From Flavobacterium sp. MDT1-60 (lineage in GTDB: Bacteria > Bacteroidota > Bacteroidia > Flavobacteriales > Flavobacteriaceae), in NCBI RefSeq assembly GCF_014844035.1, contig NZ_CP062159.1, forward strand, positions 3,162,001 to 3,226,000: a DNA stretch of 64,000 nucleotides, in the 5' to 3' direction. Under the pieces are notes generated by a model. It was not told the DNA's origin and did not search any database. It saw only the letters and a program-made list of their open reading frames with translations. The number at the start of each line of letters is the position of its first letter. The stretch's first letter is position 1. The translations under genes and the position numbers were made by a program. Positions 9,801-18,300 of this stretch are shown piece after piece.

Positions 9801-10259
9801 ATGAATGATAATTTTATAAATGAATATTTTGGGATAGGAATACAAAATGGTAAGACACCAGAAAACTTGGGTGTTTTGTGGCGATCAGCTCAAAACCTGG
9901 GTGCTACTTTTATATTTACCATAGGTAATCGATATGCCAAACAAGCCTCTGATACTCATGATGCAGTAAAAGCAATTCCTTATTTTCATTATGATACTTT
10001 TGAAGCTTTTTTTGAAAACTTACCTAAAGGAGCACGATTGGTCGGCGTTGAATTAGATGAAAAAGCTTCCGATTTAGAAACCTTTCAGCATCCAAGACGT
10101 TGTGTTTATTTACTGGGCGCAGAAGATCATGGCTTATCCAAAAAAGTAATGGATAAATGCCATCATTTAGTAAAATTTAAATCTGTAAAAAGCTTAAATG
10201 TGGCCGTGGCAGGAACTATTATTATGTATGACAGAAACTTATCTAAACCACGTTCTTAA
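9801..10259 (+). CDS. TrmH/SpoU family RNA 2'-O-methyltransferase
   Basis: 152 residues, the length of a minimal SPOUT methylase domain. The three SpoU motifs are present: NLGVLWRSAQNLGA with the catalytic Arg, LLGAEDHGLS, and SLNVAVAGTIIMYD, which form the trefoil knot binding S-adenosylmethionine. It should methylate a ribose 2'-OH in tRNA or rRNA; the target cannot be told from sequence. The frame is open to a TTG at 9765, but that TTG is the -33 promoter element and residues before Met at 9801 are unlike the family, so 9801 is chosen. It stands alone between the xylan locus and the NRPS cluster. Confidence 0.9.
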   Translation: MNDNFINEYFGIGIQNGKTPENLGVLWRSAQNLGATFIFTIGNRYAKQASDTHDAVKAIPYFHYDTFEAFFENLPKGARLVGVELDEKASDLETFQHPRRCVYLLGAEDHGLSKKVMDKCHHLVKFKSVKSLNVAVAGTIIMYDRNLSKPRS

Positions 10260-10284
10260 AACAAAATTCTTATTTATTATTGAT

Positions 10285-10308
10285 CTCCGATGTCTGATGA
10301 TTTCGGAG
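10285..10308. terminator. weak hairpin between convergent genes
   Basis: CTCCGA (10285-10290) and TCGGAG (10303-10308) form a 6-bp stem between the convergent methylase and phosphopantetheinyl transferase genes. There is no good U-run on the plus strand, so terminator function is only suggested by position. Confidence 0.25.
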
Positions 10309-10452
10309 TGAATTTCAAAAAAAATCTTGTTTAGGTGCTCAATGCTTTCCATTCTTAAACAATATTCAGTTCCCTGGATATAATACAAAAAAACGGAGTA
10401 AGTTAGAAAGTATGTATTTGTATCATTGTCTCAATTAAAGTTAGCAAATTAA

Positions 10453-11241
10453 TTATTTAATTGGAATCATCTTCAATAAATCGGTCATAGTATTTGGTAT
10501 GTCATACATTTCCAGATTATTAGATAATGATGACAAACCTTCAAAAGTTATTGCACCCAAATAGTAATCCGAAAGGTCAAAACTATACACCTGCCAGTTT
10601 AGAGTATTTTTTATTAGAGTGAAGTCTACGCTATGGAGTCCATCTAAACATGGAATATATTTAAAATCTTCATCAATTCCTTTTCCTAATGCTTTTACAA
10701 AAGATTCTTTGCGCGTCCATAAACTGTAAAAAGTTTTTTTTTTGTCAGCAGCATTTTGAATCGTTAACCTTTCGTTTTCATCAAAAATATCAGGAAGAAG
10801 GTTTGTGAATTTAAAATCTTCAGATAGGTATTCAATATCTATTCCTACCTTTTTACGTGAAATTGCAATTGTTGCAAAGTTTTCAGAATGTGAAATATTG
10901 AAATGTAGCCAAGGATGAGAAGCTAAATATGGTTTTTTATTAAAATCATAATCAAGGTAAATATTTTTTACAGCTAATTTAGTATACGCTCCTAAAACAA
11001 GTTTTAAAATCGACCTGTATATAATGAATCGGTTTCTGTCTATTTCTTTGTAAAAGCGCTGTGCTTTTTTTATTTCTATAGAATTAAGAAACTTATACAA
11101 ATCAGATTTTAAATCAATAAAGTCAGGCAAATAAATATTGTAAATGATTATATCATTAGTATTTAAAGAGTATTCCTTACCGGAGAATAGCTGAACGCTC
11201 TTGATATTTGAAAAAGAAATATAGAGTCTAGATGTCTTCAT
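10453..11241 (-). CDS. 4'-phosphopantetheinyl transferase (Sfp superfamily)
   Basis: 262 residues, typical of Sfp-type enzymes. Hallmark motifs are VGIDIEYL (Mg-binding Asp135 and Glu137) and WTRKESFVKALGKG (Trp175 to Lys region, Glu179), plus FNISHSE at 114-120. It transfers the phosphopantetheine arm of CoA to the carrier-domain serines. Its start overlaps the 3' end of the NRPS gene by 14 bp on the same strand, so translation is likely coupled and its substrates are the three carrier domains of the two upstream megasynthases. It is the last gene of the cluster. Confidence 0.93.
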   Translation of the reverse strand: MKTSRLYISFSNIKSVQLFSGKEYSLNTNDIIIYNIYLPDFIDLKSDLYKFLNSIEIKKAQRFYKEIDRNRFIIYRSILKLVLGAYTKLAVKNIYLDYDFNKKPYLASHPWLHFNISHSENFATIAISRKKVGIDIEYLSEDFKFTNLLPDIFDENERLTIQNAADKKKTFYSLWTRKESFVKALGKGIDEDFKYIPCLDGLHSVDFTLIKNTLNWQVYSFDLSDYYLGAITFEGLSSLSNNLEMYDIPNTMTDLLKMIPIK

Positions 11242-14200
11242 GTTTTTTATCTAAAATATCCTGAATTAGTCGTGCTAATACTCTATCATTTGGTGGCGAC
11301 ACAATATCTAAATGATTACCGGGGATATTATGAATTGCCACACCCTCTAATGCTGCTTTTTTCCATCCTAAATGCGTAGGGTCCAATTTATAGTTAATAT
11401 CATCTTTTGATCGAAATAAATCTACTTCAAAGTTTTGTGGTTTAAGGTGATAGCGGTCAACAATTTTTTTAACCAAACTATCAGCTTCTATGAATTGTTC
11501 AAGGGCCAAAGCTTCTTGTTCACTCATCGTGTCGTTCTTCCCAAAATGTCTTTTTAGTATATAATCTTTTTTTCCATTAATGCGCATTTTAAAAGCCTTC
11601 CAGCTCAATAACATTTCTTTTAAAAAATCTAATCTTCTGTGCGTAATATCAAAGTATCTGACTAATTGTTTTCGTCTATAACTTCCATAATAATAAGAAG
11701 AATCAACATAAGAGTCAAGTAGTGCGGTCAAGGTTACTTTTTTCCCTTGTTTTTTTAATTGACGTGTCATTTCGAAGACAACAATACCACCAAAAGAAAA
11801 ACCTGCTAAGGCGTAAGGTCCCTTTGGGTTTACTTTTACGATGGCATTTATGTAATGTGCTGCCATAGCTTCAATTGATTCATACCATCCGTCAAAGCCT
11901 TTTGGTTTTGTGCCTTGAATACCATAAATAGGTTGATCCTCATCAAAGTGTTTACTTAAATTAATAAAGTTTAAAACATTAAGCCCTGCTCCGTGCACGA
12001 TAAAAAGCGGTACTTTGTTTCCATCAGGTTTTATTGGAACTAAGCACTCCGCATAAATTTCGGTTCCCGTGTTTAATAGCTTAGCAAATTTTTCTACTGT
12101 TGAATATTTAAATAAAGCAGACAACGGAATTCGTTTACCAGTATGTTTCTCTATTTCAATCATAACTTTTACTCCCTTGATTGAATGCCCGCCCATCTCG
12201 AAGAAATCACTAAAAATATCTATATTTTGTATATTTAAGCTTTCTTTCCAAATAGTCGCAACTATATTTTCTTCTTCCGTTCGGGGAGCAGTATATTTAA
12301 CTTTTTTATTTACTTTATAATTTGATAATGCTTTACGGTCTATCTTGCCGTTAAGCGTTGTTGGCATTTTCTCTAATAAATTAAAGTTATGTGGAATTAA
12401 TTGTGGCGGTAATTTTGAAGCCAAAGCTTCGCGCCATATAGGTATTTGATTTTCATTACTTTCTACGCTGGAATGAGGTACAATATGAGCTATAAGAAAA
12501 TTTTCATCAGCTAGTACAACGGCATATTTTATACCATCAAGTAATAGTAGTGCTTGCTCTACTTCACCTGGTTCGATACGATGTCCTCTAATTTTAACTT
12601 GTTGATCAACCCGTCCTAAACATTCTATTTCGTTGTTTGGAAGTATTTTTCCTAAATCACCTGTACGATAAATTATATCTTTTTTATTTGCAGAAAATCT
12701 ATTTTTAATAAATTTTTCAGATGTAAGTTCTGGTCTCTTCCAGTAGCCTTTTGCAACACCGTCGCCACCAATTACAATTTCACCAATCTTTCCTGGTGCG
12801 GCAAGTTGTCCTTGCTCATCAATGATGTAAAATTGTGTATTTGCAATAGGTTTCCCAATAGTTATTACTGTATCATCAGAATTTATTTGTTTTATGGATG
12901 ACCAAATGGTGGTTTCTGTTGGACCATAGACATTCCACAGCGTATTACACTTACTTACAAGTTCTTTGGCAAGATCTTCGGGCATAGCTTCGCCACCACA
13001 TAAAGCTTTAAGTGGTAATGATTCAGACCAACCGGAGTCTAAAAGCATTGACCATGTTGTAGGAGTCGCTTGCAGAAAATTAATATTTTCCTTTTTTATT
13101 AACTCAAGTAAAAGTCTTCCATCTCTAGCTGTTTCATGGTCTGCTATTATTAATGTTGCGCCTTTAATAAGTGGTAAATACAATTCTAAACCAGCAATAT
13201 CAAAGGAGATCGTCGTTATAGATAATACCCTGTCATTTTCGTTAATTCCAGGTTCTAAAGCCATACTCAAAAGAAAGTTAACCAAATTTTTATGGGTGAT
13301 AGGAACTCCTTTTGGATTGCCAGTTGATCCGGATGTATACAATATATAAGCAACATTCTCTGAACTAACGGTAAAAGCAAGCGGTAAGGTAGAATATTGG
13401 TTTAATAAATCGATTGCATCTTCTATAAAAATAGTATGTGACCATGATGGTAAGGATGCAAATAAAGTTTTACTGGTTATTAGCATTTTTGCATCAGAAT
13501 CATTAAGCATAAAATCTAAACGTTCTTTTGGATATTCGGGATCTAATGGTATGTAGGCTGCACCACATTGCAAAATGGCTAATAAAGTGTAAAGCAGTTC
13601 CGGGCTTCGTGAAAAAGAAACAGCAATAAAATCACCAGATTGTACTCCTTGTGCTTTTAAATAATGTGCTAATTGGTTCACTTTTTCATGTAACCCGACG
13701 TAAGTAGTGTTTGAATCGTGAAATTCTAAAGCTATATTTTGAGGTGTAATTTCTGCTTGTTTTCTAAGTAACTCTGTCAAAGTCACATTTGGATATGGCA
13801 TTTCAGTACTATTTAAAATGTCGTAATCTGCCAAATAGTTACCTCCTAGTAAATCTGATAATGGATTGTCTGAACCAGATATTAGTTTATCCATTATTTC
13901 TTCAAATGAAACCATCATTTGATTTATTGTTTCCGGCTTGAATAGTGTAGTATTATAGGACCATTGAAATATAGGTCCATTTTTAGATTTAAAAATATGA
14001 AGTTGAATTTCGAAGGTTCCGTATTCTCTCGGATTCATGTTTAATTTGTGAGAAAGACCCGTAAATGAAAATTCATTTTCGATAGTCCGATTTAAATCAA
14101 CTGTTAGTATAACCGGAACTAAAGGAATTCTTGAAGGGTCTCTGGCAATTGCAAAACTCTTAAGAAGATGACCAAAACTAACTTGCTGATGTTCATATGC

Positions 14201-15247
14201 ATCAAACAACTGAGAATTTCTTTGCTTAACATAGTCTAAAAAACTAATTTCAGGACTAATTTTACTGCGTAGAGGAAGTAAGTTAACACAATCTCCTATC
14301 AGTTGTCTCATATCGTACAATGTATTTCCTGATGAAGGAAATCCAACTACCAAATCATATTGACCGGTAAGTTTACATAAAAAGACTTCAAATGCTGCTA
14401 GTATTGTAGTTACCAAACTACAACCGGCATTTATTCCTATATTTTTTAGTGAGGTTATAATTTTATCATCTAAAGGAAAATCCAGGCGATCACTATTATA
14501 TGTTCGCAATACAGGCCTTACGTAATCTAGTGGCAATTCAATTGTTGGAACTGATTCTTTATAGATATTTAGCCAAAAACATTCTAAATCTTGATATTCA
14601 GTACTTTCCATAAAAGAATTTATTTTTTCGGCAAATTCACTGAAACGTTCCGGAGCTGGAAGTTCTGGTACTGCATTTTCAACATACGCTGAATAAATTG
14701 TGCCAAGTTCTTCTAATATTATGTCAATACTGAGTCCGTCACCTATAATATGATGAATTGTCAAAGTGGCTAAGTATTCAAAATCATCGATTTTAACTAA
14801 GCTAACCCTGAACAGAGGACCGTTGACAAGGTCAAACAGAGCATTAACTTCTTCCTTAACTAAACTATCTATAGATTTTTCTTTTTCAGTAGCTGCCAGG
14901 TTAGAAAAATTATTATAAGAAATTTTGATATCACCTTCAGTATAAATACACATAAAGTGCCCGTCTGGACTAAACGAAGCTCTCAGTCCTTCATGACGTT
15001 GTACTAAAGTTTTTAGTGCTTGTTCAAACGTATCTATAACTAAATTACCCTTAAAATTAATCGAAACAGATAAGTTATATGCCTTATTTGCATCACTGCT
15101 TCCAAAAATACAATCTGACCATATTTCCTGTTGTGAATTTGTTGAATAGATTACTCTTTCAATTTCAGGTAAAAACGGATAAAATTGAATTTCATTTTCA
15201 GTTTGATTTTGATTTTGGGGTTGAGGTTTGTTTCTCATTACTATCAT
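11228..15247 (-). CDS. non-ribosomal peptide synthetase, C-A-T-TE termination module
   Basis: 1339 residues. Condensation domain about 30-470 with intact HHIIGDG near 165. Adenylation domain about 490-1000 (A3 YTSGSTGNPKG near 640, A8 YRTGDLGK near 860). Thiolation domain with GGHS near 1019. Thioesterase about 1070-1339 with GFSFGG near 1150 and a catalytic-type GNHLD near 1315. Hand alignment to the GrsA pocket gives D-I-L-Q-L-G-V-I-W, which matches glycine-type codes as I remember them. The C domain accepts the chain from the upstream PKS carrier. The TE releases it by hydrolysis or cyclisation. A downstream in-frame ATG at 15238 is a possible start. The gap to the upstream gene is 60 bp. 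Confidence 0.94.
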   Translation of the reverse strand: MIVMRNKPQPQNQNQTENEIQFYPFLPEIERVIYSTNSQQEIWSDCIFGSSDANKAYNLSVSINFKGNLVIDTFEQALKTLVQRHEGLRASFSPDGHFMCIYTEGDIKISYNNFSNLAATEKEKSIDSLVKEEVNALFDLVNGPLFRVSLVKIDDFEYLATLTIHHIIGDGLSIDIILEELGTIYSAYVENAVPELPAPERFSEFAEKINSFMESTEYQDLECFWLNIYKESVPTIELPLDYVRPVLRTYNSDRLDFPLDDKIITSLKNIGINAGCSLVTTILAAFEVFLCKLTGQYDLVVGFPSSGNTLYDMRQLIGDCVNLLPLRSKISPEISFLDYVKQRNSQLFDAYEHQQVSFGHLLKSFAIARDPSRIPLVPVILTVDLNRTIENEFSFTGLSHKLNMNPREYGTFEIQLHIFKSKNGPIFQWSYNTTLFKPETINQMMVSFEEIMDKLISGSDNPLSDLLGGNYLADYDILNSTEMPYPNVTLTELLRKQAEITPQNIALEFHDSNTTYVGLHEKVNQLAHYLKAQGVQSGDFIAVSFSRSPELLYTLLAILQCGAAYIPLDPEYPKERLDFMLNDSDAKMLITSKTLFASLPSWSHTIFIEDAIDLLNQYSTLPLAFTVSSENVAYILYTSGSTGNPKGVPITHKNLVNFLLSMALEPGINENDRVLSITTISFDIAGLELYLPLIKGATLIIADHETARDGRLLLELIKKENINFLQATPTTWSMLLDSGWSESLPLKALCGGEAMPEDLAKELVSKCNTLWNVYGPTETTIWSSIKQINSDDTVITIGKPIANTQFYIIDEQGQLAAPGKIGEIVIGGDGVAKGYWKRPELTSEKFIKNRFSANKKDIIYRTGDLGKILPNNEIECLGRVDQQVKIRGHRIEPGEVEQALLLLDGIKYAVVLADENFLIAHIVPHSSVESNENQIPIWREALASKLPPQLIPHNFNLLEKMPTTLNGKIDRKALSNYKVNKKVKYTAPRTEEENIVATIWKESLNIQNIDIFSDFFEMGGHSIKGVKVMIEIEKHTGKRIPLSALFKYSTVEKFAKLLNTGTEIYAECLVPIKPDGNKVPLFIVHGAGLNVLNFINLSKHFDEDQPIYGIQGTKPKGFDGWYESIEAMAAHYINAIVKVNPKGPYALAGFSFGGIVVFEMTRQLKKQGKKVTLTALLDSYVDSSYYYGSYRRKQLVRYFDITHRRLDFLKEMLLSWKAFKMRINGKKDYILKRHFGKNDTMSEQEALALEQFIEADSLVKKIVDRYHLKPQNFEVDLFRSKDDINYKLDPTHLGWKKAALEGVAIHNIPGNHLDIVSPPNDRVLARLIQDILDKKHEDI

Positions 15248-15307
15248 AATTCTATTTTTAAATGAAATTGTACAGTTCTTAAATTGACAATTTAAAATAA
15301 TTAATTA

Positions 15308-18300
15308 TTAATCATGGTTACCGCATTCTAATAGCTTCATCTTTTTGAATTCTCCTTTTTTATTAGAATCTTCAGTAAACCACGCTGGATTTCCGTTTTC
15401 ATCGCGTCCCAATTTGTAGCCTTTTAGAGGAGGGTCATTAGCCATTATGATATACTTTTTATCTACGATTTTATTCTCCAAAAATTGCTGATCATTAATC
15501 TTTAAAATATCAAAAGGCTTTTCTGGTTGCAGGGTTTCATTTGTTTCAATGCGCTTTTCAGGATTAAAAGTAACGGCATCTAAATGTTCTGTTTTCAGAC
15601 TTCCAACAGAAGATTTTCCATTTAATGGAGTATTTTGATGATTTTGTAATTGATCTATCTTTTGGCTCAAAAGCTGAATTTGCTGAACAATTTGTTCTAA
15701 TGAAATTTGATTGTGATTGGAAGATACCTGAGGTTCATTTATTAAAATATTAGATTCAATGGTTTCATTAGGAGTTATTTGAATTTCTTTTTTAAGATCA
15801 TTAAGATTCTCTTCAGGAAGGTTAAGGTCTATATAATCAGCTAAAAGAGATGGTGTTGAAAAAGCTTCGTTGAGTTGTCTAAAAGTAATTGGCAAGTCAA
15901 ACTCTTTTTTCAATTTCCCTGACAATTGGGTAAGAGATAATGAATCAAGTCCAAGTTCTAAGAAAGTATTTGATGCTGCATCAAATTCATAACTTATTCC
16001 AGATGCGTTTTTAATAATTTCTGAAATCTTAATAAGTATTGAATCTTTTCTTGAATTGTTTGTTTTGGTAGCACTATTGGTTTCTATTGAAGCTATATTT
16101 GTATTCAAAACTGCCGGTATATCAGCAACTATGGTTTTTTGAACTACTGCTGTTTCAATTGTATTTAAAGGTTCAATCCAACAAGGCTTGCGATCAAAAA
16201 CATAACTTGGTAATTTGATTTTTTGTCTTTGTTGTCGATCGTAAAAAGCATGCCAGTCAGGGTTTATACCTCTAATCCATAAGTCGCCTAAAGCGTTTAA
16301 CAAAGTAGAATATTCATTTTCTTGTTCATCCTTAGGAAAAGTTAGACTAGGAAAAGCTGGTATTACTTTACCATTAGCTTGTTGACGCGCTAAAGTAATT
16401 AGGGTTTGTCCCGGGCCAACTTCTAATAATATATAATCATCTAAATCAAATGCGGTATCCATTGCATCTGCAAATCTTACCGTATTTTTTAAATGGCTGA
16501 CCCAATACATCGGACTTGTGGCTTCTGTATCTGTAAGCCAGGTTCCTGTTACTGTTGAAATAATAGGTAAGCGAGGGATGTTTAATTTTATTTTTTCTAC
16601 TTCATTTTTAAAAGATTCTAAAATTGGATCCATCATAAAAGAGTGAAAGGCATGGCTGGTAAGGAGTATTTTGTTGGGAATATCTTGTGAATCAAGTTTA
16701 TTATTAAAATTTGCAATATCTTCTTTTGTGCCTGAAACCACACAAAACTGATTTGAATTTATTGCTGCAACCGAAAGAGTATCTGGAAGCAGTTCGTTTA
16801 ATTTCTCAATAGGTACGCGCACAGCCAGCATAGATCCGCCAGGCAGTTCGCTTATTAATTTCCCTCTCACAGCAACGATGTGCAATGCGTCTTTTAAATT
16901 CATGATTCCGGCCAAATGGGCTGCAGCAAATTCACCAATGCTATGACCACAAAGAAAAGTTGGTTTTATTCCCCAACTCATCCATAATTGAGACAATGCA
17001 TATTCGGTAACGAATAAAGCAGGTTGCGTTAAGCGAGTATCTTTCAAAAGTTCTTCTGCTTCACCTGAGTTAATTTCAGGATAGATTATATGACGAATAT
17101 CTAAATTTAAATCTTCCATCAATAGTTCAGCGCATTTATCTATCGCATTGCGATATACTTCTTCGTTATCGTAAAATGTTTTACCCATTTGCAAAAACTG
17201 TGCTCCTTGTCCAGGGAATAAGAATCCCATTTCGCCAGGTACACTTTTTAGTAGTGCAGATTTAATACTTTTTGTTTTGAGAGAAATTAATTTTTCAGCA
17301 GCATCACTTGCAGTATTAGCTATTAAAAAGCTTCTGTGGTTAAAGTCTTCCCGAGTTACGTTCAATGAATAAGCTATATCTGCTAAATCTTTGTTTTTTG
17401 ATTTGTCAATAAAGTTGCCCAATTCATTTTCATAACTCAACAAACTGTTTTGACTTTTAGCAGACCACATGAGTATTTGAAGTGGTCGTGTAGTTGAAGG
17501 TGGTAAAGGTTTCATCTCATATTCTTCGACAATAACATGTACATTGGTGCTTCCTATACCAAATGAGCTTACACCGGCTCTTCTTTTGCCATCTGCTTTC
17601 CAGTCAATCAATTTGTTATTGATGTAAAAAGGGCTATTATCTAATTCTATATTTGGATTTGGTTTATTGAAATTAACCATTGGAGGTATTTGCTTGTGAC
17701 GCATTGCTAATAATGTTTTTATTAGACCTGCGGCGCCTGCGGCTGCAGTGGTATGCCCCATATTACTTTTTATGGATCCCAAAGCACAATAACCATTTTT
17801 TTCTTGTTTGCCATAAGCAATTTTAAGTCCTTCTATTTCTATTGGATCACCAATGGGAGTCGCAGTACCATGTGCTTCCATATAAGTAATGGTTGAAGGC
17901 GATATTTGAGCGTCATTAAATGCATTTATTATTGCTCCAGCCTGACCTTTAGGGCTAGGCGCCATAAAACTGCCTTTGTCTCCTCCGTCGTTATTTACAC
18001 CAACGCCTTTAATTACTCCGTAAATAATATCTCCGTCTTTTTCAGCTTCGTCCAATCTTTTAAGTAAAACGACTCCGGCACCATCACTAAAAACGGTGCC
18101 TTTTCCAGAAGCGTCAAAAGATCTGGTAGAACCATCTGGGCTTTTAATAAATCCATCATCATAAAGGTGACCGCTATTGATGGGTGAAGTTACGCTTGAA
18201 CCTCCCGCGAGAGCGATGTCACACATTCCGGTTCTTATTGCTTTTACCGCCTCAGCAACTGCTAATAACGAAGTAGAGCAGGCTGAATGTACACTAACAG

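Noticed and set aside
12966..13349. Plus-strand 127-residue ORF inside the NRPS gene
   Set aside because: It lies antisense to the conserved adenylation domain and its composition mirrors that coding strand; a shadow frame.
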